Origin: Bacteroidota bacterium
Lineage (GTDB): Bacteria; Bacteroidota; Bacteroidia; NS11-12g; UBA9320
Direction: 5' to 3'
Assembly (NCBI GenBank): GCA_947499775.1
Contig: CANMPY010000024.1
Span: 1 to 11,880, forward strand
DNA length: 11,880 nucleotides
Shown: positions 7,010 to 11,880 of the stretch, in pieces
How positions within the stretch are numbered: position 1 is the stretch's first letter
How the letters are laid out: each line of letters opens with the position of its first letter
The notes under the pieces: model-generated
Seen by the model: the letters and a program-made list of their open reading frames with translations, nothing else
The model's database searches: none
What the model was told of the DNA's origin: nothing
Translations under genes and position numbers: made by a program

Positions 7010-7016
7010 ATTATAC

Positions 7017-7691
7017 TTGGCCATAATTCTCTCTATAGAATCAAGCGGGACAATTTGCTCCGTTGCCTTGCACAACAATGGTGAATTATTGGAATGTATT
7101 GAATCGGATGAGCCTAATATTCATGGGCAAAAGTTAGCCGTTTTTATAAATGAAATTACGGAAAGTCAAAAGATAGATATTGCATCGTTGGATGCGATTG
7201 CTGTAAGCGAGGGGCCAGGCAGTTACACTGGTTTAAGAATTGGAGTTTCTTTAGCAAAAGGCTTGTGCTATGCTAAAAATATTCCATTGATTTCTGTTGA
7301 TACATTGAAGGCTCTGGCATGGGCTATCCGAAATTGCGAATACATCGAATTTCCGAATAATTGCCTGTTAATGCCTATGATAGATGCACGACGAATGGAA
7401 GTTTATACCGCAAGTTTTGATATGCAATTATCGAAAATAAGTAAAACTATGCCTTTAATATTAGATGAATTATTTTACACCTCACTTTCTAGGCCAGCCC
7501 TTATTGCCGGCAATGGTTCCCTTAAAATAATACCATCCAATGCCGAAGGGCTAATTAGCATATTGCCTGAAATTACGTTTTCGGCCAAACATCTTGGATG
7601 GTTAGCCTATCAAAACTATTTAAATAGTGCGTTCGAAGATTTGACTTACTTCGAGCCAGTTTATTTAAAAGAATTTGCTAAAGTACTTTAA
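7017..7691 (+). CDS. tsaB: tRNA threonylcarbamoyladenosine biosynthesis protein TsaB
   Basis: Partner of TsaD and TsaE in the complex that puts the threonylcarbamoyl group on A37 (t6A) of ANN-decoding tRNAs. The 224-residue protein has the ASKHA N-terminal strand (AIILSIESSGTICSVAL), the HGQKL segment (H36) and the diagnostic SEGPGSYTGLRIG at residues 64-76. The length is normal for TsaB and too short for TsaD, which also has metal-binding motifs absent here. The start must be the TTG at 7017: it gives the family's exact N-terminus, and a stop codon lies three codons upstream with no ATG between. Its stop is only 3 bases from that of the convergent serine hydrolase gene. tsaD and tsaE are not in the window. 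Confidence 0.95.
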   Translation: MAIILSIESSGTICSVALHNNGELLECIESDEPNIHGQKLAVFINEITESQKIDIASLDAIAVSEGPGSYTGLRIGVSLAKGLCYAKNIPLISVDTLKALAWAIRNCEYIEFPNNCLLMPMIDARRMEVYTASFDMQLSKISKTMPLILDELFYTSLSRPALIAGNGSLKIIPSNAEGLISILPEITFSAKHLGWLAYQNYLNSAFEDLTYFEPVYLKEFAKVL

Positions 7692-7694
7692 TCC

Positions 7695-8705
7695 CTATTG
7701 GTTAGCTTTATTAATAAAGTTTTGATATACCATACGCGATATATTACCAATAATATCGGGCAATTCAGTTACATCGTAGCCATTGGTCATTACCGTTAAT
7801 AAATAAGGAGTATTATGAATATAAATGAGCCCTGATTCGTGCAATTGACGCATTGTAGAATCGCCCATTTCACCAAATTTGTGGGCCACTATCGTTGAGG
7901 CTGGCAATCCTTTAACCATACCGAGTTTAAAATCACAGGCCTCGAGAAGCTCAACCGCAAATTCTGAATTTTCTTTGCTTAAATAACTAGCATCAAATAA
8001 AATATTCAAAAAACTGGAAAAATTTTTGGCCGTAATCGTAGCATTTTTTTTAGTAAAAAGAGGAATATTTAAATCCGTAAACAACTGATTAAATACTTTC
8101 ATATCGGCATTGCTGTTTAAGAGATAAGTAGCATTATTATCCGAATATGAAATCATGTATTTGAGAAGCTGTTTTATTGAATACGACTTCCCGGCTACAA
8201 TCTGATTCGAATTAAACGTTTGATTGGGTATATTTTTGTTTGCTGGATTAAAAACAAATTTCTTGTTTAGCAAGCTTGGATTTTTTTCGGCCATTTTTAA
8301 AAAGGTAATCATTCCTGGCACTTTAATTAACGATCCCGGATAATAGGTTTCGTCATTATTAATGCACATCCAATCGCCTTGATCGAAATCGCGAAGATAA
8401 ACCGATGCCGATATTAACTTTTGCTCACGTTTCAACTGCTCAATGTAAGTATTTAAACTATTTTTTATATCAGAATAGAGTGCAGATTCCTCATTTTTTT
8501 GAGTATAAACTAAGGGTTTAATTAAACGATACCCCTCCAATCTTCCTGACTTATAGTGGTTTGATGTTGTTTCGATTAAGGAAATAGATTCCTTTGCTTT
8601 AGCAGAAATTCTTTGTCTAAAATAAGTGTCAAGGCAAAAGGTAATCAAACAACTTAAAATAATTAAAAATAAGGTAAGTGCAGGGCTTAGTTTTTTATCC
8701 AACAT
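7695..8705 (-). CDS. Class A beta-lactamase-fold serine hydrolase, membrane-anchored
   Basis: The 336-residue protein has an N-terminal hydrophobic helix (about 8-26) acting as an uncleaved anchor or signal, a linker region at 30-95, then a beta-lactamase/transpeptidase-fold domain. Three active-site motifs are visible: S125-L-I-K128 (SxxK), S188-D189-N190 (SDN), and K276-F277-G278 at the KTG position. The Glu166/ExxLN omega-loop element of true class A beta-lactamases is not recognisable, so I do not call it a resistance enzyme; a cell-wall peptidase or esterase-like role outside the inner membrane is more likely (inference). Start is the ATG at 8703-8705. The 100 bases upstream, towards the kinase gene, hold no clear TAnnTTTG box; a weak 6-bp dyad, CAATTT/AAATTG, lies at 8724-8740. 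It may be cotranscribed with the kinase gene. Confidence 0.85.
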   Translation of the reverse strand: MLDKKLSPALTLFLIILSCLITFCLDTYFRQRISAKAKESISLIETTSNHYKSGRLEGYRLIKPLVYTQKNEESALYSDIKNSLNTYIEQLKREQKLISASVYLRDFDQGDWMCINNDETYYPGSLIKVPGMITFLKMAEKNPSLLNKKFVFNPANKNIPNQTFNSNQIVAGKSYSIKQLLKYMISYSDNNATYLLNSNADMKVFNQLFTDLNIPLFTKKNATITAKNFSSFLNILFDASYLSKENSEFAVELLEACDFKLGMVKGLPASTIVAHKFGEMGDSTMRQLHESGLIYIHNTPYLLTVMTNGYDVTELPDIIGNISRMVYQNFINKANQ

Positions 8706-8805
8706 TTTATTTTATAAAGACTTCAATTTGTGTAAAATTGTTGCCTAAATAATTTCTAATAATGTCAAGATTACGTCAGAGTTATTTGGTATGGTTTTAT
8801 CGAAA

Positions 8806-9720
8806 TCAGAACCCCATATCGGAAAGAGTTAAAAAAAGTTTTACGCGAGCATTAACATCCTCCTCAGTTAATTCCAGAAGACGCTCCGTTCCAAATTTCT
8901 CAACGCAAAACGACGCCATTGCACTTCCATAAACTACTGCCTTTTTCATGTTTTTAAAGGATATATCTCCACTTTTAGCTAAGTACCCCATAAATCCACC
9001 CGCAAAGGTATCGCCAGCGCCAGTTGGATCAAAAACATCTTCTAATGGCAAAGCTGGGCAAAAGAACAAGTCATTTTCATGAAATAATAATGCTCCATGC
9101 TCTCCTTTTTTTATGACCAAATATTTAGGCCCCATATTTCGAATAATTCTACTGGCTTTTAATAAACTGTATTCGCCACTTAACTGACGAGCTTCTTCGT
9201 CATTGATAATTAACAAATCTACCATTCCCATGGTTTTACGTAAATCGTCCATAGCAATATCCATCCAAAAATTCATGGTATCCATCGCTATTAATTTTGG
9301 ACGATTTTGTAGTCTTTCAATAACGGTACTTTGCACACTTGGCAATAGATTACCTAGCATCAAAAATTCACAATTTTGATAGCTTTGAGGAATTAAAGGA
9401 TCGAATGTTCCCAATACATTAAGCTCTGTCACTAATGTATCGCGGCTATTCATATCGTTGTGGTATTTTCCGCTCCAAAAAAATGATTTTTCGCCTTGTT
9501 TTATCTGCAATCCATTTGTGTTCACCCCTCTATTATTTAGTTCATCAATGAACACTTGCGGAAAATCATCTCCAACAACAGCAACCAAATTAATAGAATT
9601 ATAAAAAAATGAAGAGGCAATCGAAATATACGATGCTGCTCCGCCAATAATTTTATCTGTTTTCCCAAAAGGAGTTTCAATGGCATCAAAGGCCACACTT
9701 CCAATAACTAATAGACTCAT
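8806..9720 (-). CDS. PfkB-family (ribokinase-like) sugar or nucleoside kinase
   Basis: A cytoplasmic ATP-dependent kinase of 304 residues, typical for the ribokinase/PfkB family. It has the N-terminal GG substrate-binding motif (IGGAAS, 26-27), the LVAVVGDD strand (residues 45-52), and the C-terminal signature DPTGAGDTFAGG (231-242) whose D237 is the catalytic base and whose glycines form the anion hole. Specificity cannot be read from these motifs; ribose, fructose-type sugars and nucleosides are all possible, and no neighbouring transport or catabolic genes point to a substrate. Start is the ATG at 9718-9720. It is divergent from mnmA across 77 bases with a -7 box for each direction. Family call is firm. 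Confidence 0.92.
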   Translation of the reverse strand: MSLLVIGSVAFDAIETPFGKTDKIIGGAASYISIASSFFYNSINLVAVVGDDFPQVFIDELNNRGVNTNGLQIKQGEKSFFWSGKYHNDMNSRDTLVTELNVLGTFDPLIPQSYQNCEFLMLGNLLPSVQSTVIERLQNRPKLIAMDTMNFWMDIAMDDLRKTMGMVDLLIINDEEARQLSGEYSLLKASRIIRNMGPKYLVIKKGEHGALLFHENDLFFCPALPLEDVFDPTGAGDTFAGGFMGYLAKSGDISFKNMKKAVVYGSAMASFCVEKFGTERLLELTEEDVNARVKLFLTLSDMGF

Positions 9721-9740
9721 TATGCTTTATTATTATTTTT

Positions 9741-9761
9741 AAGCCTGCAAAAGTAAGGCTT
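9741..9761. repeat. 6-bp dyad bracketing the kinase -7 box
   Basis: AAGCCT (9741-9746) and AGGCTT (9756-9761) are exact reverse complements with a 9-base centre that holds the kinase's -7 box. It could be an operator between the divergent kinase and mnmA genes. Six base pairs can occur by chance. Confidence 0.3.
9748..9755 (-). promoter_or_regulatory. -7 box for the PfkB-family kinase gene
   Basis: The - strand reads TACTTTTG, fitting TAnnTTTG, 28 bases before the kinase ATG. No clear -33 partner is visible. Confidence 0.4.
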
Positions 9762-9771
9762 TAATTTTATC

Positions 9772-9779
9772 TAACTTTG
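9772..9779 (+). promoter_or_regulatory. -7 box for mnmA
   Basis: TAACTTTG followed by CGCC, the same downstream bases as at the glutamate dehydrogenase promoter, lies 19 bases before the mnmA ATG. A TTG at 9777 that could extend the reading frame upstream falls inside this box, which argues for the ATG at 9798 as the start. Confidence 0.5.
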
Positions 9780-9797
9780 CGCCACTTATATAAAACT

Positions 9798-11036
9798 ATG
9801 CCAAGAGTAGTAGTTGGACTTTCGGGAGGTGTTGATTCATCAGTTGCCGCTTTGCTTTTAATTGAACAAGGCTACGATGTTATTGGTTTGTTTATGAAAA
9901 ACTGGCATGATGAATCGGTAGTACTAAATAATGACTGTCCGTGGGAAGAAGATAGCAAGGATGCGCTAATGGTTGCAGAAAAATTAGGAATCCCTTTTCA
10001 AACTATTGATTTAAGTAAAGAATATAAAGAGCGGATTGTGGATTATATGTTTGCCGAATATGAAATAGGGCGCACCCCCAACCCTGATATTTTATGTAAT
10101 CGTGAAATAAAATTTGATGTTTTTTTAAAAGCCGCCGAAAAATTAGGAGCCGACTTTGTGGCTACGGGACATTATTGCCAAAAAGGCGAAAGTGAAATAG
10201 ACGCGGTAAAATCTTATCAATTATTAGCTGGAGCAGATAAAAACAAGGACCAAAGTTATTTTTTATGCCAAATTACCCAGCAGCAATTAGCTAAAGCACT
10301 ATTTCCAATAGGGCACTTACAGAAACATGAAGTGAGAGAGTTAGCTGCTAAAGCCGATTTAATAACTGCTGAAAAAAAAGACTCTCAGGGTTTATGTTTT
10401 GTAGGAAAAATAAGCTTACCCGATTTTTTGCAACAGCAATTAAAACCCAAAGAAGGAGAAATTATAGAAATCCCACTAGGTTTTACTCCTAAAAATAATG
10501 AGGAATTAAGAGAAGCGCAAGCACGTATTAATGACTATATTAATAGTGATTTATTAAAATTAACCAATTCAATTATAGGTGATTTAGCACTATTGTCTGA
10601 ACCTATACATTATTATATAACTGATGGGATAAGTGTAGGAAAACACAATGGAGCCCATTACTTTACCATTGGCCAACGTAAAGGATTGCAAGTAGGAGGC
10701 AAGCCTGAGCCCTTGTTTGTTTTGGAAACCGACACTAAAACTAATCTAATTTATACCGGACAAGGCGACGATCATAGTGGCCTTTACAGACACTGTTTAA
10801 AAATGAACACTTCTGATATTAACTGGATAGAATCTTATAAAGCCATTCCTGAAAACACAGTTTTATCACTAAAAGCAAGGGTTAGGTACCGCCAACCTTT
10901 ACAGGATGCTTTATTGATAAATACTGGCAACGCTCATTATGTATGGTTTTATAAAGAACAAAGGGGCATTACTTCCGGACAGTTTGCAGCTTGGTATAAG
11001 GACGAGGAGTTATTGGGAAGTGGGGTGATTTGTTAG
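9798..11036 (+). CDS. mnmA: tRNA-specific 2-thiouridylase MnmA
   Basis: Puts sulfur on U34 of the Lys, Glu and Gln tRNAs (s2U), using ATP and a persulfide relay. The 412-residue protein, starting at the ATG at 9798, has the PP-loop SGGVDS at 9-14, the first catalytic cysteine C100 ([12 protein letters not shown]) and the second, C200 (SQGLCFVG), matching C102 and C199 of the E. coli enzyme. The central and C-terminal beta-barrel domains are present ([16 protein letters not shown] segment, ending ELLGSGVIC). It has the longer insertion before the barrel that is usual in Bacteroidota. Its last 31 codons, from 10944, are repeated in decayed form at 11597-11688, with a toxin-antitoxin pair between, so its 3' end (or all of it) may have been replaced by recombination. 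The stop region also carries the antitoxin's -33 box. Confidence 0.96.
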   Translation: MPRVVVGLSGGVDSSVAALLLIEQGYDVIGLFMKNWHDESVVLNNDCPWEEDSKDALMVAEKLGIPFQTIDLSKEYKERIVDYMFAEYEIGRTPNPDILCNREIKFDVFLKAAEKLGADFVATGHYCQKGESEIDAVKSYQLLAGADKNKDQSYFLCQITQQQLAKALFPIGHLQKHEVRELAAKADLITAEKKDSQGLCFVGKISLPDFLQQQLKPKEGEIIEIPLGFTPKNNEELREAQARINDYINSDLLKLTNSIIGDLALLSEPIHYYITDGISVGKHNGAHYFTIGQRKGLQVGGKPEPLFVLETDTKTNLIYTGQGDDHSGLYRHCLKMNTSDINWIESYKAIPENTVLSLKARVRYRQPLQDALLINTGNAHYVWFYKEQRGITSGQFAAWYKDEELLGSGVIC

Positions 11037-11059
11037 ACTGCATTTATTCATTAATTTTG
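11029..11059 (+). promoter_or_regulatory. Promoter of the toxin-antitoxin operon, overlapping the mnmA stop
   Basis: TTTG at 11029-11032, a 19-base spacer and TAATTTTG at 11052-11059 make the best -33/-7 match in the window. The -33 box is made of the last mnmA codons (Ile-Cys). Transcription would start near 11066, just before the ATG at 11074. Confidence 0.65.
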
Positions 11060-11073
11060 TGAAAAGGACAAAA

Positions 11074-11307
11074 ATGAATATTCAATCTGAAAAGCTCGGT
11101 TTAATTGAATGGATTGCAAAAATCAATGATTCGTCTATTATTGAAAAACTAAGAAAAATTCATGATGAATATGCCAAAACACCTGACTGGTGGGATGAAA
11201 TTTCTTCTGAAGAAAAAGAATCCATCCAAAGGGGTTTGAAAGATATTGAAGAAGGGCATGTTCATTCACATGAAACAGCGAAAGGTATTTATGAAAAATA
11301 CTTATAA
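11074..11307 (+). CDS. Antitoxin of a ParE/RelE-type toxin-antitoxin pair
   Basis: A 77-residue acidic protein that should bind and neutralise the toxin encoded next and repress the operon. The N-terminal half (IEWIAKINDSSIIEKLRKI) is a predicted helix region. The C-terminal half has the DWWDEIS segment followed by EKESIQRGLKDIEEG and ends IYEKYL, a layout I know from Bacteroidota antitoxins located before RelE/ParE toxins. The ATG at 11074 is preferred over the GTG at 11059, because the GTG overlaps the predicted -7 box. Its end overlaps the toxin start by 17 bases, the usual translational coupling for such pairs. It starts 37 bases after the mnmA stop and lies between the two mnmA tail copies, which suggests it was acquired. 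Confidence 0.85.
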   Translation: MNIQSEKLGLIEWIAKINDSSIIEKLRKIHDEYAKTPDWWDEISSEEKESIQRGLKDIEEGHVHSHETAKGIYEKYL

Positions 11308-11593
11308 GCTTATTTGGTCGAACGAAGCGTTAGAAGGACTGAAAGAAATTTTTGCTTATTTGGAATTTAAATTTTCAGAAAAGGATGCCCAAGTCTTTGC
11401 GCAAAAACTTGATAAACATCTTAAAATTATCCAATCAAATCCTGAAACATTTCGTTTATCTTTAAAATCAAAATCTGTCCGCCGCTGTGTAATTGCCAAA
11501 TTAACGTCAGTATATTACACCGTTAGTGAAGAAAGCATAAAATTAATAACAATAATAGATAACCGGAAAAGCCCTAAAAATTTTATTGGTTAA
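11291..11593 (+). CDS. ParE/RelE-superfamily toxin
   Basis: A 100-residue basic protein of the ParE/RelE fold. Visible marks are the N-terminal YKLIWSNEALEGLKEIFAYL strand-helix, the LKIIQSNPETFRL helix end, and the C-terminal strands with RRCVIAKLTSVYYTV and IKLITIIDNRKSPKNF (D and R near the end, as in the family). Members either inhibit gyrase (ParE) or cut mRNA on the ribosome (RelE); the motifs do not decide which. The ATG at 11291 gives the standard N-terminus and overlaps the antitoxin by 17 bases; the frame is open further upstream to a TTG at 11246, which would lie well inside the antitoxin gene. The reading frame is intact, so the toxin is probably functional. The decayed mnmA tail begins 3 bases after its stop. 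Confidence 0.88.
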   Translation: MKNTYKLIWSNEALEGLKEIFAYLEFKFSEKDAQVFAQKLDKHLKIIQSNPETFRLSLKSKSVRRCVIAKLTSVYYTVSEESIKLITIIDNRKSPKNFIG

Positions 11594-11596
11594 ATA

Positions 11597-11688
11597 GGTT
11601 TTGACCAGCAACAACGTGGGATTACCTATGGTAATTTGCATCTTGGTATAATAATGAGGAGTTGCTCGGAAGCGGGGTGATTTGTTAA
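11597..11688 (+). pseudogene. Decayed second copy of the mnmA 3' end
   Basis: Reading from 11597 gives GFDQQQRGITYGN, and after a one-base deletion (around 11633-11637, where mnmA has TTT) the next frame gives FASWYNNEELL and GSGVIC followed by TAA. This matches the last 31 codons of MnmA ([29 protein letters not shown]). Nothing resembling mnmA lies before 11597, where the toxin gene ends. Many of the differences are at third codon positions, so the copy diverged as a working gene before it decayed. It is not a recent local duplicate of the upstream tail. It is probably the leftover end of the mnmA gene that originally sat here. Confidence 0.88.
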
Positions 11689-11880
11689 CCCAATCTTTCA
11701 ACAGCCAACTCAGCTACTGTTTGTCCGATGCTTAACGAAGAAGTAGCCGCAGGGGATGGGGCATTCAAAATATTAATGACCCCCGGTTTTTCTACAATTT
11801 TAAAATCATCCAAAAGTCCCCCTGTCCTATCGCAGGCTTGCGCCCTTACGCCTGAACCCGCAGGTATTAAATCATCTTTT
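11685..11880 (-). CDS. lhgO: L-2-hydroxyglutarate oxidase/dehydrogenase, C-terminal fragment
   Basis: Only the last 65 codons are inside the window; the gene continues beyond 11880. The visible C-terminus contains IPAGSGVRAQACD, GGLLDDFKIV and INILNAPSPAATSSLSIG, the FAD-domain end that characterises LhgO in the DAO superfamily: the GVRAQ and NAPSPAAT segments are close to diagnostic. The enzyme oxidises L-2-hydroxyglutarate to 2-oxoglutarate and passes electrons on via FAD to the quinone pool. The TAA stop on this strand (11685-11687) overlaps the TAA of the mnmA remnant on the other strand (11686-11688), so the original arrangement was probably mnmA and lhgO tail to tail. Confidence 0.92.
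   Translation of the reverse strand, partial: KDDLIPAGSGVRAQACDRTGGLLDDFKIVEKPGVINILNAPSPAATSSLSIGQTVAELAVERLG

Larger units (their letters stand above)
10944..11688 (+). repeat. Diverged direct repeats of the mnmA 3' end flanking a toxin-antitoxin operon
   Basis: The repeat units are 10944-11036 (93 bases, the real mnmA end) and 11597-11688 (92 bases). A hand alignment gives about 67 matches in 93, with one gap. After restoring the missing base, 21 of 30 residues agree, including the final LLGSGVIC. The second unit begins 3 bases after the toxin stop, so the cassette between the units is just the toxin-antitoxin pair and its short flanks. Confidence 0.85.

Noticed and set aside
7695..8705. 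Antibiotic-resistance beta-lactamase
   Set aside because: The fold motifs are present but the Glu166 loop is not recognisable and the KTG motif is changed, so resistance cannot be claimed.
8724..8740. 6-bp dyad CAATTT/AAATTG upstream of the serine hydrolase gene
   Set aside because: It is short and made of AT-rich sequence that is common by chance in this DNA; no promoter element aligns with it.
9777..9797. Upstream TTG extension of mnmA by seven residues
   Set aside because: It falls in the predicted -7 box, and the family's N-terminus fits the ATG at 9798.
11059..11073. GTG start of the antitoxin at 11059
   Set aside because: The GTG overlaps the -7 box TAATTTTG, and the ATG at 11074 fits a start just after the transcript begins.
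11037..11596. Insertion sequence or integrase-borne island as carrier of the toxin-antitoxin pair
   Set aside because: No transposase, integrase or terminal inverted repeats are visible; only the mnmA tail repeats flank the pair.
1..11880. CRISPR array, tRNA, rRNA or riboswitch
   Set aside because: No regularly spaced repeats, no cloverleaf or rRNA-like sequence, and all intergenic gaps are under about 110 bases.

Overview
The window looks like chromosomal DNA of a member of the Bacteroidota. The evidence is low GC, almost no Shine-Dalgarno sequences, repeated upstream elements of the form TAnnTTTG (the Bacteroidota -7 box), a lipoprotein signal, and proteins with a Bacteroidota character (MnmA with the long C-terminal insertion, short pyruvoyl Psd, AHSA1-type protein). 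The genus cannot be named from the sequence alone.

Layout. Positions 1-3697 hold a left-hand run on the + strand: a CPBP membrane protease (5' end outside the window), overlapping cdsA, then a glutamate dehydrogenase with its own promoter, and psd joined to it by TAATG. CdsA and Psd are two steps of the route to phosphatidylethanolamine; the dehydrogenase sits between them. Positions 3733-4033 hold a small secreted Lys/Cys-rich protein with its own promoter and a strong hairpin terminator. A cyclophilin-type lipoprotein follows (4082-4717), convergent and overlapping with a GT-C membrane glycosyltransferase on the - strand (4701-6185). Next are an AHSA1/SRPBCC protein (+), a group III truncated haemoglobin (-), tsaB (+), a class A beta-lactamase-fold serine hydrolase (-) and a PfkB-family kinase (-). 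The last section holds mnmA (+), a ParE/RelE-type toxin-antitoxin pair (+), a decayed second copy of the mnmA 3' end, and the C-terminus of lhgO (-), which runs out of the window.

The part most worth attention is 10944-11688. The last 31 codons of mnmA occur twice as diverged direct repeats (about 72% identical by hand count), with the toxin-antitoxin operon exactly between them. The distal copy carries a one-base deletion and no upstream gene, and its stop codon overlaps that of convergent lhgO. The simplest reading is that a toxin-antitoxin cassette arrived together with a foreign mnmA tail (or a whole foreign mnmA), restoring the gene and leaving the old tail behind. The cassette's promoter uses a -33 box that lies inside the mnmA stop region. 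Two tRNA-modification genes (tsaB for t6A37, mnmA for s2U34) are in the same window but not in one operon. Apart from the toxin-antitoxin region, the rest is mostly ordinary housekeeping DNA.
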